A stretch of DNA of 64,000 nt from Annona cherimola (lineage: Eukaryota > Streptophyta > Magnoliopsida > Magnoliales > Annonaceae). Of the stretch, positions 12,421 through 24,270 are shown piece by piece. The DNA lies in assembly GCA_030490835.1 (NCBI GenBank), contig CM059972.1, positions 48,091,452 to 48,155,451 on the forward strand, written 5' to 3'. A program made the translations under genes and the position numbers. The notes under the pieces were generated by a model. The model made no database searches and was not told the DNA's origin. It saw nothing but the letters and a program-made list of their open reading frames with translations. Position 1 is the stretch's first letter; the number at the start of each line of letters is the position of its first letter.

Positions 12421-13040
12421 GGGTTGTACCCGTCATAACATCGATAGTCATATCCATTTCCCGTTGTGGAGGCAATGTGGTTAACTCCTTAGAAAATACG
12501 TCAGGAAATTCCCTAACCACCGATATCTGATTAATTTCTACCTCCGTGCTTTTCTCTATATTCACTGACACCAGATGTGGTTGACATTTTTGTCGGATCA
12601 TCCTGAAGGCTTTCATAGATGATATCAATATATTTGAATTTTCAAGTTGCCTCAGCTTCCCAATGGTTATCTCCTTTCTGGGTGCCGCTTCAAATTGCAC
12701 TTTCTTATTTTTACAATCTATGGTAGCTCCCCATTGACTTAGCCAATCCATACCCAATATCACATCGAATTCAGTCACAGGCAATAGGATCAAATCGGCT
12801 CCTAGAATCAACGATCCGATCCTAATTGGGCATGCTTTGCATACTTGGCTAGAACTGGCTAACCTATAAACAGGGGATTCTACATGAATTATCTGATTAG
12901 TCTCTTCTACCGGTAGTGCATGGGTAGTCACATATTGGCATGCTATGAATGAATGGCTAGCACCTGAATCAAACAAGGCTATAGCTAAATTTTCTAAAAT
13001 ATAAACTGTACCTGTGACCACCTTTTCCTCCTGTTCTCGA
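12421..13040 (-). pseudogene. GYP1 aspartic protease region
   Basis: The protease matures the Gag-Pol polyprotein. The active-site [10 protein letters not shown] is at about 12955-12975, and the downstream [15 protein letters not shown] flap/core motif near 12725-12770. It is in the same open frame as the gag zinc knuckles upstream and the first RT block downstream (12143-13561), showing a fused Gag-Pol arrangement. No stop occurs within the domain itself. Confidence 0.88.
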
Positions 13041-14407
13041 GATTCCGTCCGGGTCAAGGCATGCACATGTACCGGGTTCGTAAAAGTTCCCTGCTTATTT
13101 GTTGTTTCGGGTATTCTAAGTTGAGTAGGTCTTCCATGTCCTTGTGATGTCTGCACCTTATTTGGGCAATTTGGGGCAATGTGACCCGCCTGATCACAGA
13201 TATAATATTTAACAACTTTTGCTTCTCCCGTCCTGCACTCCTTGGCGATATGACCCGTTTGCCCAGATTTGTAGCACCGGTTCGAACCCTTTAAACACTC
13301 GCCTGTATGTCGCTTTTGACATTTTCTACATAGCGACGAGCTTTTCTTCTTTGGGATTCCTTTTTCCTTTCTCACATTTCCTTTTCTAGCCTTTTTCTTC
13401 TTGATTTCCATTTCCTTGGTACTCGTGCTGAACATTCTTGAGCCCAATCTTAATTCTTGTGTTCTTAAAGCCTCAATTTCCAATGCCCTTGCTCTCTCAA
13501 GGCTTGAAGCATAATCCTTGATCAGCAGAGGGGCAAGACTTTCTTGGATATATGGCCTCAATCCTTATTGGAATCTCTGTGTCTTATTTCCCAGCATATT
13601 TGCGATTCAGGGCACATATCTGACCAAAGTATTGAATTTTATGGCGTACTCGGTGACCGTCATCCTCCCTTGATAAAGTTTTTCAAACTCTATCACTTTT
13701 TGACTCTGTAATCCAACTGGGAGGTATTCTTTATTAAATTCTTCAACAAAAGTTTGCTAAAACACTTCTTCCGGTCATGGCATTGTAATCAACATTGTCT
13801 CCCACCATTTGTGTTCATCCTTCGCTAATAAGTGAGTAGCACACAATACCTTTTGACGGTCATTGCACAGAGATATCCTGAATAATTTCTTGATCTCCGT
13901 CATCCATTGTTCTGCTTGCACCGGGTCGGGTTCTTTGGAAAACTTCAGGGGTCATTGTGCTAGAAATGCGTTGATGGCTCTTCTATCAGCTTCTATTAGC
14001 TAATTTTCATCTCTTAGTGGTGCCGGTGTGGAAATGGGGTCCGCCATTAGAGCAGGTCTTTCCCTTTCTGTACTACCCAACTGAGCTTGTTGGGTCCTTT
14101 CCCATAGTTCTTGAATAATATCAGCAGTTTGTGCTGCCCAGTCCCTAGTGGCTTGCTGCATCGCTTCTTTTACTGCTGCAGCCACCCTTTCCTCTACGAG
14201 TCTAGCTTGTCTTGACTCAATTTCCTCTTCTATATTTCTTTCAGTGCTTTCATTAGTTCTTCTTTGCTGATTCCTTTGATTAGGTCCTTGTGTCACCGGC
14301 CTTCCTCTCTTAGGCCTACTAGACTCGCTAACTTCATGTTGGCTTGGAATCTCTACAGCTGTCTCTTTTCCTTTATTTTTCCTTAGTCCTGACCTTGTCT
14401 CCACCAT
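13041..14407 (-). pseudogene. GYP1 gag (capsid/nucleocapsid)
   Basis: Start chosen at the ATG at 14407 (MVETRSGLRKNKG), since plant chromovirus Gag proteins often begin this way; an in-frame ATG 13 codons upstream is also open. A charged N-terminal region with a possible coiled coil (RLVEERVAAAVKEAMQ) is followed by decayed capsid sequence at 13562-13999 with several stops (EFNKEYLP and GRMTVTEYA motifs recognisable). The nucleocapsid follows: [26 protein letters not shown] (second Cys lost to Ser) and [14 protein letters not shown] (first Cys lost to Tyr). GYP2 keeps the cysteines in the last two. Stops near 13562 and 13998 break the frame. Confidence 0.88.
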
Positions 14408-14769
14408 CGTGCTATTCTGGGTATATAAAAGCACACATTTTTTCATTTACAATTAATATTAGATTATTTCATACGCATTTCATTATCATATAGTCATAAC
14501 CAATTCGTTCAATCATAATCATATCATATCATTCAAGCTCATTCATCCATATATTTAAGACTCTTAAGTTTAGTTATATAAACATATTCATTCATAACCA
14601 TCATATGCACAACATTTCATCCATAGTCACTACATGTGAGGATATAGCACACTTATATACATATGGCATAGCACACATATCTTACTTATGTACATGTCAG
14701 TTTACCATAGAAACCATATTGTCATCAAGCCATAATTATACATACACAACTTTAAAAAAATAAGAAAAT
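14408..14769 (-). other. Spacer between ORF0 and gag in GYP1
   Basis: About 360 bp of AT-rich sequence with no frame of interest. GYP2 has a spacer of similar length at 33441-33851. No splice or regulatory signal could be assigned with confidence. Confidence 0.6.
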
Positions 14770-15573
14770 TCATCGTCTGCCTGGGCCTCTCCTTATGTAT
14801 CGTCTACGACTAGGTGGAACTTGTGAGGGTGCCTCGGTGATCGTGCTAGTGTCAGACCACACACGGACCTCTTCCTCTCTACTGTCATCGTCATCTTCCT
14901 CCTCTTCCTCACTTACATACTCCTCTCTTTCTTCTTCTTCTTCCTTGACAGGTTCGAGGAATTCCATGGGATCATCATCATCATTAATTTCCTCAAGCCA
15001 GATAATTTCACCTTTCTTCTCAAATATATGAAGCATAACCTCATCGGGTCGAGGAGCTGCAGGTACCTCAATGACTCCTTCAGCATGACGTTTTTCAATA
15101 TAAAAGGTCATTTCTTTTTCTCTTTGGTGAAGTCTATCCCAACTTACCCCATATCGAAACTGGACACACCCATGAACAAACCTATACCACGGGCCTGAGT
15201 CAGGTGGTGTAGGTGCCGGAATCTTTTTTCAAAAATCTTGAAGGTCTTATGAAAACACATTATCTGTGGGAACACGGAGAGACCGTGGGACACCAAGATA
15301 AGTTCCTGGAAGAACTCGTGCTCTAGTTTCATAAGTCGAGGACTCTCCTAGACTTTGTCTGTGCTGACCAGGGGAGACATGTTGGCTTCCTTGAGGTTGG
15401 ATAGGAGTGCGTCTAGGTGAAAATCCTAGGGGGACTGCTGGGAATTGTGTTGTGTTTCGCTGTGATCCCCACCACCTATCCATATTCTCTTCCCTTCTTC
15501 GTCTCCTTTCCTCCTCCTCTATCTCCCTTTGCAGTTCTTCCGCACTCATCATTCTCTTTCCCCTATCTGCCAT
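14770..15573 (-). pseudogene. ORF0: extra acidic ORF upstream of gag (GYP1 copy)
   Basis: One frame of about 267 codons runs from MADRGKRMMSAEEL to a GPGRR end, interrupted by two nonsense codons near 15247 and 15232. The N-terminus is highly charged (EEEERRRRREEN), suggesting a coiled coil. The middle contains WYRFVHGCVQFRYG and WDRLHQRE, then PDEVMLHI. The C-terminal third has a long Asp/Glu tract after NDDDDPMEFLEPV and ends in basic RRRYIRRGPGRR. I do not recognise the family and see no zinc knuckle, protease or RT motif. GYP2 has the same ORF in the same place, so it is a feature of the element family. It could be a captured host gene, an accessory protein or a Gag-related duplicate; the function is unknown. 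Confidence 0.8.
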
Positions 15574-15740
15574 CTGTACAACATAGCAATTTAATTGCAT
15601 TGCAAAACAATTTATCATCATATGTCATGCATTTCATCATGTTAAAAACATATCTATTCATCATATAATCATGTCTATTTCATCATATTCTTTCAATTTT
15701 CTATACTTAGAAATTTTCCACGCCTATTTACCAATCCTTG

Positions 15741-15752
15741 TTTTGATACCAA
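15741..15752 (-). other. Primer binding site of GYP1
   Basis: Minus strand reads TTGGTATCAAAA just after the 5' LTR end, a two-base variant of the tRNA-iMet complement TTGGTATCAGAG seen in GYP2. Confidence 0.75.
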
Positions 15753-15756
15753 GCTT

Positions 15757-18700
15757 TATGGCGCCCCAAACCCGAGCGTCATATCCTGAGCCGTACCTCA
15801 GGATCGTTATTGATTGGTAAACGTGATCAGGATTGTTGTCCTGTCACACGGTGGGTTTTAACAAATATTTATCCAATTACACATATTCTCATAGGAGTTT
15901 ATTTCCTTACGTTTTTCATCTCATGCATATTTAGTTCATTTTCACCCAAACATTGCATAAACTAAGCATGATGTTCAAGAGACATTTCAATTTTCACATA
16001 AATCAGATGTCACAGCATGTGTCATCCATAGTTGTCAACATAAAACATCAAAGTAATTTACAACCATTCAACAGAAGTTTTCCATGACATAAGACTGCTA
16101 ATGTTTTTCCATTTCTTTAATGGTCTTCTCTTGCTCCTTTGCCAGGTTCTTTCTTTCACCTATCTAAGGATTTGGAAAACGAAATCGTGAGTCGAAACTC
16201 AATAAGCAAGCTATTTATATTTCACAGGCAATTCATTTCAGGCAACATTTTTCATTTAAAATATCTTGGAAATCAATTCATACCTTTTAGAAAGGTATAT
16301 CTTGAAAAAAATATAGTCTTTGTACCTATCATGGGTACGACATGCATAATGCAATGTAAAACCTTGAACATGTCCTTCATAGGATGGAAGCTAGCTAGGC
16401 AACCATCCATCCATGTCTTCTCTTATCTCAGAGAGGGCGCCGCCGGCCTTGGGCCTATTTTAACGACTTGGCCACACCAAAGGGGGACAATCGGTCTGCT
16501 TATACCTTTCAGGTGGACCTAGTACTTTGTGCACATGAATTTTCATAAAAACCACCTTTAACATGCTTGTATGATTTTTCATTCAGAAACTTAGAATCAC
16601 ATCACTTTTTTTAACATTTATCAAAAAAATTTCATAATGCCATACTGTAAACAAAAACATCATTTCAATACATATTTAACTAAGGAATGACCATCCTTAA
16701 ATACATTAGAAATAATTGCAGTGTTCACAACAAAACAATTAGAGGAAAAGCTTCATTTATGTAAAGCAATTTAGAAAACAAAAATCATTTAAAATTTGCT
16801 TGCTTACCTGTGTTTCTTTAGCTTTCCAAATCTGCCTTTTTTCTGCTCTTGCCTACATGAGAATAATATAATATTCATAAATTCCTTTTTCTTGCATCCC
16901 ATTTAGTTTTCCAATCCATTTTCATTATCATACATAATTTATTTGACTTCTCAAGTCGTTATGCATATATAGCACATACTTGCACATTCCATCGGCTACT
17001 ACACAACATGTTTAATCCTATAAGTAGAGTAACCATTCAATCACATAATAATCATCCAATAATTATCGTTTAAAGGTTCATTACCTTCCATACACCATTT
17101 TTTACTTATTTTCCAAAATTTTACACATCGGTGCTCATTTTAAGCGCACGTTGTCGCCTTAAGCCTCATTAATTAATCCCAAAATTTGAAATTAACATCA
17201 TGCATCTAAACAGATATATAATCACAAAATTTATCATATTTTCATGTATTTTTTCACATAATCAAATTACATATGTCATTTATCATTTATGCATTTTCAT
17301 CCATTCACATATACCCATTTAACAACACGTATAAGATGTATTTCATAAAATTTTCCAAGTCATTAACTTTGTCCATATTTCAGCATGATAATCGTACTTA
17401 ATTAACACTTTATTTAGGGTATTTTTGTGGAATTTTAATCCACTAATCATAGGTTTCCAAAACAGCAACTTTGGAACCCATTTTTCACACGTTTAACGTG
17501 TCTTTCAATACTTAACCCTAAAAAGTTTTATAATTCCAAATTTCCAGAAATTAATCCAACTTTTCCTAAACCTAATCTAGGGTATTAACACATATTTAGA
17601 ATCCATAATTCAACTCTTCTCAAACCAGCAACTTTCATGCGCATGTTGGGTGTCTTTCTCACTCCATCTTGCATATCCGTACCTATGCCCTAAAATTCCA
17701 GATTTAAGGCAAGGTTAATTCATTCCTTTTGGTCATTCAAAATATCCTAAATTTAGAGTAATTTACCCTCTCAATCGTCCATATTTTACTAAAGCATAAT
17801 TTTATAACATACATGTCACAAAAATATAGAAATCCGATCATATACACCACTTTGCATTCTATTCTTTCTAAAATTCATATCTTAAGCTTAAATCAACATA
17901 TATATTTCATTAAAACATGATTAATAGCCTAAACATGATACTAATCCAAAACAACAACTTATCACTTGCATTTAGGATTTATCAAGTTAGGTTTTCAACT
18001 CATAGTCCTTGCTAAACTCCATTTCAACCTCAAAAATCATTGAAATTCATAGGTAAATCTTAATACTCATCCCATAATTGATCAAATGGCATGTTGAATC
18101 ACCAATTAAGGAAAATTTATGCATCAAATTCATATCCAGAAACTTGGGATTTAAAACTTAAAATCAAAAGGTTTAACTCATCACATACCCTTACTTGATT
18201 GGTGAAACTTAACCCCTAATCACTTGTGCTTGATTTCTCCTCCTTTTTCCCTTTCTTTTTCCTTCTTTTTTTTCTCCCTTTTTCTTCCTCCTTGCTGGGA
18301 TTCCCCTTGGATGTGAGCTGTTGTGGTGTGGAGAGGGTGTTTTGCACTTAGAAATTTTCTTTCCAACCCTCTCTCTCACTTGGCCATCCACATATATATA
18401 AGGCTAGATTTTTCCAACTTGTGGACCCCACTTGGAGCAAGATTTCCAAGGGTGATTCAATGCATTCTTACCCATTAGTGTGCTATGTCAATTGTGGCCA
18501 AGTAAATTATTTTTACCATATTTTTCAAAAGGTAAAAATCTGTTCAAGATAATCCATCAGCAGTTGTCCACTTGCACACGTCCACTAACTGCCCCATTTT
18601 CCATATTTTTTCCATTTTTTAACAACATTAATTTAAGAGTAATTTATGAACTTAATTAGCCGTTATTTTAAACTTTAATTTATCATAAAAAATCAAAAAA

Positions 18701-19736
18701 ATTACAGCAGCAACACCCTTGCACGTCCATGTGTATGACCCATGTTGTCCACCATTTCATCATTCAATGGGCAGCTGCTATTAACGATTTTTGTAGAGAT
18801 TTTTCACATGAATAAATGCACATTTATACATCCCTACATGGCAGCTATCTAGGTTCATAAATTATAAAATAAAAAGATTGAAAAAAAAAATCCAGCAGTA
18901 GCTAGTAGGGACGTCCGTGCTTGCCACCACACCTATGCTCCTTTGAGCTCACCCTTAGTCCCTTAAATGTGCACGTTAATGCAGCGATAATTCATGGAAT
19001 TTTGAATTTTATAATAATGCAAAAAATAATCTAGATTTAAGCTACATTTGACACCTATTTTAGCCATTAAAATTTGCATTTAATTCATGTACTCCATGCC
19101 TTTAATGCATGATACTTTTAGGGAGTAAAAGTCAACTATATACACCTTTTTTAATGCAAGTATTTTCCCAACATAATATGCTTAATATAAACCTGCCAAA
19201 ATTTTAATCTCATAATTTCATTCAACCGTTTCAAATTTCACCTCAATCCGATTTTTCTAGCCCAAGTTATAGTCGTTTAAAGTTAATGGTTGAAGTTGAA
19301 CTATGGTCAAATAATTGCCACACTAATTTCATCAAGGATTTTCATAAACCAATAATCTCATAAGATCAAGCCCATCATCACTAACTTTCCTTTTAAATTT
19401 CACTTGAATTCACCTTACAGGCGTTGAGTTGTGAATTTTCTAGTATTTTTCCACTAAACTTGATAATTATCCTTTAAATTCTCATAATTCATATCAAATA
19501 ATTTTAAATAATTATCCATGATATATTGGTATATTTAAATCACCATCAAATTACTTTAATCTCATTGTCCCATATTAGCTCATAATGATGTCTTGAATCA
19601 TTATTGCTAATCCTTAGCCCTAATTGCAATAATTTAGCAAAATCACAAAATCATTCAAAATTCAATAAATTCACATATAAATCACATGTAAATGTTCAAT
19701 GCATACATTTGAGTCCTACATAGGTTGGGTTTCACA
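15757..19736 (-). repeat. 5' LTR of GYP1 (3980 bp)
   Basis: On the minus strand it starts TGTGAAACCCAACC at 19736 and ends GGCGCCATA at 15757 (CA mutated to TA). Its length equals the GYP2 5' LTR (3980 bp), and the two share sequence along their length. A TATATATA site lies at 18393-18400, the conserved acceptor-like block at 16158-16212, and the GC-rich island at about 16385-16520. Confidence 0.92.
18393..18400 (-). promoter_or_regulatory. TATA-like promoter element of GYP1 LTR
   Basis: TATATATA in a position matching the TATAAAG box of the GYP2 5' LTR (29781), just after the conserved GTGGACCCCAC-like segment in transcription order. Confidence 0.45.
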
Positions 19737-19868
19737 ATTAGGTTCTGAAATATAAATTTTTAGCCTTTAACCAATTTTAACAAACCACATTAGTACCCCA
19801 AACAATCTCAAATTGAGTTGTTAATCATCAAAACATGAATTGTGCTTAATTTGTCATTGATTCCAACA
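19737..19868 (-). repeat. 3' LTR remnant of SIRE1
   Basis: Matches the end of the 5' LTR at about 40445-40576 (TTTAGCCTTTAACC and CAAATTGAGTTG motifs). On the minus strand it begins TGTTGGAATCAA. It breaks off at the GYP1 LTR end, indicating that GYP1 inserted into it. Confidence 0.88.
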
Positions 19869-19883
19869 ATCTCCCCCTTTTTG
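19869..19883 (-). other. Polypurine tract of SIRE1
   Basis: Minus strand reads CAAAAAGGGGGAGAT immediately before the LTR start, the arrangement typical of Sireviruses. A diverged copy sits at 49393-49408 in the second Sirevirus. Confidence 0.85.
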
Positions 19884-20030
19884 ATGATTGAAAAAATCAA
19901 TTTGAGTTATACCTTTCATTTACTTTGAAAATAACATTTCATCCTTGTTTTGGCACTTAGGACATACATATTTCTTTTGCATCGCGTTCCAAAGTTGATG
20001 AAATCAACACATAATTGCAAATACATACAA

Positions 20031-20145
20031 AACACATGTCATATACAATCAACCATTGTAATTCAATTAGAAACACATGTCATATACATTCAACCATTGC
20101 GATTCAATAAAAAAAACTCATGTCATATACATATAATCAAGCATT
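20031..20145 (-). repeat. ~41-bp tandem repeat in SIRE1 3' non-coding zone
   Basis: About three units share CATGTCATATACA, with CAACCATTG and ATTCAAT in the first two; the third is diverged. The array lies between the purine tract and the extra 3' ORF. Confidence 0.75.
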
Positions 20146-20751
20146 TTATACAATGTGAGACATGAAAGTGCAAAATGACCTACATGTACATACTACCCAA
20201 CCCATGAAAGCAAACTGACCTAAAAACTCAAATCTCTCTCCCACTTTTTGTCAAGGAATCAAAAAAGAGACAGGGAAATCGGGATTTAGCAATTTGAAAA
20301 GCGGAGATTGGGTATGATGGACGACAAGTAGGTGAGATAGGCCGGATGTTAGCGGATGAGTAAAAGGATGAGAGAGGTTGAACGATAGGTCTTACTCTCA
20401 CAAATTCACCAAAATATGGATCGATATCAGGCATACTCAGCACCGGACGACCTCGACTACTCCTCGACGCAAGCTTGTACTTGATTATGCGTAGTTCACG
20501 ATCCATCTTCTCCTAGCGAGTGAGCATCTCCATCATCGCCGTGTGAAGCCTGACCAACTGTGACGTGAGCCGGTCTTCCATTTGCTCAAGGCGATCCCTT
20601 ATAACATTGACAGAGGTAGCCCAGGTCGGTGAGTGTGGACGGGATCGGGAATCTGTGATTCTCTCGGAGAGCTTGAGCCATGTGACTGTGGCGATATGGG
20701 CTCTACTGGTGCTGCCGGTGGTGGAGATAGAGCCGCCTCTTGCTACGGAGA

Positions 20752-21869
20752 CTAAGGTGGCTGCTCCCCCTCAGGCTGAGCATCCTCCGCTTCAGGTTGG
20801 GCTGGTCCCATCCTTTCCCTAATCCTTTCTGCCCTGAATTCCTCCAAATTTATCTTCATCCGAGTCAATAAAGCCCTGTTTATAGCATTTGTGGGCTTCA
20901 AAACTTCAAATGGCTCCCCGTCTAAGTCGACACCAAGATAATGCATGATCCTGGTGATCCATGTTCCATACGGTAACATGCCTCGCGGATTATCTTTCTT
21001 TGAAGCCAACTCTTCCAATAACAGAGCGGGCAAGCTGACCTTTACCTAATTATCCACTTTTCATAATATATCGGCCTCTTGCGGGTTTATTTGGTTTCGG
21101 CCTGCTCCCTTTGGGTAAATACAATGAGCAATCAAAAGCCGTAGAGCCCTTAGTCTGGAGATAAATCCATGTAATGGAGGAATTCGATACCCGAATGATA
21201 TTTGTTGCTCTTTGTCAACTGGTTGTACATTTGTGGAAGTGACAACCCTTCAGGAATACTTTCATTTGCCTCGGGAACATCTAGTATGGCGAATTGTACT
21301 TTCTCTGTGATTTGTACTCCCAATTCCCAAATTTATTTCCTTTCCTTTTACAAACATTAGGTAATACTCCTGATCCCATAGATAGTAGAAAATTCTGGTT
21401 AGATCAGGATATACCCTATCACCGGCTTTCAATAGCCCTGTCCATCCTTGAAAGTCAAATAATCCTCAATTCTGAATTCATAGTCACACAGAAACTTGAA
21501 ATCAATGATTTTAGGGACAAAAATCTTACGCTCGTAGAATCTCTTGTAGAACCTGCTGTGTTCCCGCTCGGTTTTAAAATATGTCATCGGCATCTTTAAC
21601 ATTTGTCCCTTATGCATAGGTGTACTCTGCCTATTGGCAGCCAATAATGTCTCGCTGCTTGAACCAGACTCAGAAATTGCTTGGCGAGGTGCGGATGATG
21701 ACGGATTGGCCTCACGGAATCGCACACGGCGTCTCGCAGATGCGGAGGCTTCCTCCCGAACCTGTTTTGACGGAGTTCGCTGTCGGCTGGGCACCTCCTC
21801 ACCAGTGTTGGATCGAGATGGTCTGGATACGACTAATTTAGAAAGTTTAGCAACTGCTTTAGGTGCCAT
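20752..21869 (-). pseudogene. Additional 3' ORF of SIRE1 (after RNase H)
   Basis: The frame opens at the ATG at 21869 (MAPKAVAKLSK) with a Ser/Arg-rich basic N-terminus, then a more structured stretch (HSRFYKRFYERKIFVPK, RIEDYLTF). It shifts frame near 21429. A later frame ending at 20752 has GMLPYGTWITRIMHYLGVDL and FEVLKPTNAINRALL, then a Pro/Glu-rich tail. Further frames down to 20228 may be remnants. Sireviruses often carry an extra ORF here, sometimes called env-like. I see no signal peptide or membrane span, so I do not call this an envelope gene. The general look resembles uncharacterised plant transposon proteins; a profile search would be needed to name it. Confidence 0.65.
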
Positions 21870-22398
21870 AGGATCAATTTGAGATGGGTTTGAAATGGAT
21901 TTTGAAATGGGACTGTGAGAGAGAGATGACAGTTGAAAGAGTTAAGAGGAGCAAGGGCAGTGGCTTTTGAGAAGAGATAGAGAGAGGATAACGCAATGAA
22001 GAGAGAGAGAAAACTGTGAGCAAGGGCAAGATGAACAGGGGCTATCAACCGTCAGACTGTCGGCAATCTATTGACAGCGATGGAGAGAGAGAGAAAGAGA
22101 GAGAGGGGAAATGGAAATCAAGAGCCAGAGAAAGAGAGAGTGACCGGAGAAAGCAACCGAAAAGGGCGACTGAAAACGGAGAGAGACAGGGGACGACGCT
22201 GGAGGAGAAGAAAGAAGGGAGAAGGAAAAATGAGAGAGAAGAAGAGAAGGAAGGAAGAAAGAGGCGGCCGCGTGGGAAGGCGAGCCGTCGCGTGCTGAAG
22301 TTGACTTGCCCTAACCGAAGTCAACTTGGGCTGACCGGAATCGACTTGGCTCTCCCGACTTGGTTTTTCTAATTTACTCCCCCTATCATATTATGATT
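21870..22398 (-). other. GA/CT-rich and GC-rich spacer between RNase H and 3' ORF
   Basis: On the plus strand this is dominated by GAGAGA and GGAGAA runs (about 21915-22260), followed by a GC-rich patch with NotI-like GCGGCCGC at 22263-22270. AAGTTGACTTG, AAGTCAACTTGG and AATCGACTTGG motifs follow at 22297-22350 and resemble the repeated motif of the Sirevirus LTRs. The purine-rich strand gives long open frames of low complexity that are not credible proteins. On the element's sense strand this is a CT-rich leader for the 3' ORF. Confidence 0.65.
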
Positions 22399-22985
22399 CT
22401 AATCAAATTCAATCATTCCCATATCATTTCTAATTTTATAAAATGGTTCCTTTGCTAATGGTTTGGTGAAAATATCTGCAATTTGGTCCTCTATTTTCAC
22501 ATATTCTAAACAAATATCATGATTTTCAACATGTTCACGAATAAAATGATGTCTCACATCTATATGCTTTATTCTAGAATGCAACACAGGATTTTTGATC
22601 AAACAAACAGCACTTATGTTATCACATTTAATTGGAATATCATGATAATCTACACCATAGTCCTTAAGTTGTTGTTTCATCCAAAGTAATTGGGCACAAC
22701 AACTTCTGGCGGCTATATATTTAGCTTCCGCGGTAGATAGAGCAACACTCTCTATTTTCTTGAAAACTATAAAACCAACATGTTTCCAAGAAACTGATAT
22801 GTTCTATTCTATCTACTTTGTAACGGGTAAAATCCGCATCCGAGTAGCCGATTAGATCAAAAGTTGACCCCTTTGGATACCATAGTCCTAAATTAGTGGT
22901 ATTTATCAAATATCTGAAAATTCTTTTTACAGCTATTAAATGTGATTCTTTAAGGCATGATTGGAATCTAGAACACATGCAAACA
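22399..22985 (-). pseudogene. SIRE1 RNase H domain
   Basis: The copia-type RNase H is split into frames. The upstream part has LIGYSDADF and, after a frameshift near 22800, decayed sequence around SVALSTAEAKY. The downstream part has IKCDNISAVCLIKNPVLHS, RIKHIDVRHHFIREHV and IADIFTKPLAKEPFY. These motifs are standard for plant copia RNase H. The frameshift would prevent a single product. The stop is at 22399. Confidence 0.9.
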
Positions 22986-23800
22986 CTGAACAAAATATCC
23001 GGTCTAGAAGCAGTTAAATATAATAAAGAACCTATCATGCTTCTATACAATTTTTGTTCAATAGGTTTACCCTTTTCATCCTTGTCGATCTTCATAGTTG
23101 AACTCATTGGTGTATTTGCGCGTTTGCTACTTTGCATTCCGAACTTCTTTAATATTTCTTTAACATACTTGGACTGATTTATGAAGATCCCTTCTGCTAG
23201 TTGCTTAATTTGTAGCCCAAGTAAGAAGTTCAATTCTCCCATCATGCTCATTTCAAATTCACTCTGCATAATCTCAGAAAATTCTTGGCATAGAGTTTCA
23301 TTAGTAGCACCAAATATTATATCATCAACATAAATTTGAACGATTAAAATATTTTTATCCTTATACTTGATGAATAATGTTGTATCAACCTTTCATCTTT
23401 GAAAGTCATGATTAATCAAAAATTTACTTAACCTTTCATACCAAGCTTGTGGAGCTTGTTTTAGTCCATACAATGCTTTGGTTAATTTGAAAACATATTT
23501 TGATTGAACCTTTTCCTCAAACCCCGGAGTTTGTTCAACATAAACTTCTTCATTCAAGTATCCATTCAAAAATGAGCTTTTCACATCCATTTGAAACAAT
23601 TTATAGTCCATGTGAGAAACAAATGCTAATAGGATATGTATGACTTCTAATCTAGCCACAGGAGCATAGGATTCTTCAAAATCAATTTCCTCTTATTGGG
23701 AATATCCTTTGGCTACCAATCTGGCTTTGTTTCTCATCACAAGTTCACTTTCATCTAATTTGTTCCTAAAAACCCATTTGGTACAAATAACTGTGCAATC
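22986..23800 (-). pseudogene. SIRE1 reverse transcriptase
   Basis: Clear copia RT motifs: [48 protein letters not shown], the catalytic YVDD at 23321-23332, and MSMMGELNFLLGLQ. A stop or frameshift near 23390 separates the finger/palm part from the YVDD part, and another stop lies near 23690. The catalytic aspartates survive. The SASRPDILF-type motif (LTASRPDILFSVC) shows the thumb/connection. Confidence 0.92.
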
Positions 23801-24270
23801 TTTAGGTCAAGGAACTTGGTGTCATACATTGTTTCTTTCAAATTGATTTAGCTCTTCTTGCATTGCGGTGATCCAATTTTCATTATTAAGAGATTGGTCA
23901 ATGGATGTTGGCTCAATTTTCATCACAAAAGCGAATTCTCCACAGATATTGTGTCTTAACCTTCTAGTTTTTACTCCTTCATAGATATTACCAATACTTG
24001 CTCAATTGGATAATCATTTTTGAATTTTAAATCAGTTGAAGGTTTGTAAGAATTATTACCTTCACTTACCCTTTCCTCCGTAGAATTTTCTTGTTTTGCT
24101 TCGGCTTCTTCTTGTTGCTCTTGTTGTTCCACCTTTGGGTTCCTTGATGCCTCATCTACATCACTCAACTCATCCTCTCTTTTCGGAGTTTGGTTAAATT
24201 CATCAAAAACAATATGCTTTACTATTTTATGAATAACCAAGGAAAATTGTCTCATCACTTTTGACATCTA
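23801..24270 (-). pseudogene. SIRE1 integrase-RT linker
   Basis: A Glu/Gln-rich linker (EQQEQQEEAEAKQE) between the integrase C-terminus and RT, open at 23971-24267 and then broken. Low-complexity linkers are usual here in copia Pol. The proximal part holds the end of the integrase C-terminal region. Confidence 0.7.

Larger units (their letters stand above)
6296..19736 (-). mobile_element. Ty3/gypsy retrotransposon, Tekay/Del chromovirus type (GYP1)
   Basis: On the minus strand the order is 5' LTR (15757-19736), tRNA-Met primer site, ORF0, gag, protease, RT, RNase H, integrase with a chromodomain-like tail, purine tract, and 3' LTR (6296-9587). This gypsy gene order, the FIDD RT box and the GPFEVLEKI...HISMLRKY integrase C-terminus match the plant Tekay (Del) lineage. 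The element is dead: every gene carries stops or frameshifts. The 3' LTR lacks about 680 bp at its left, where LTR-B abuts. The right flank reads ATTAG within a Sirevirus LTR; the partner duplication should lie left of the window. Confidence 0.92.

Noticed and set aside
22016..22372. Two Arg/Glu-rich plus-strand ORFs
   Set aside because: They are frames of a GAGA-type purine run on the strand opposite to the Sirevirus genes. The composition is low complexity.
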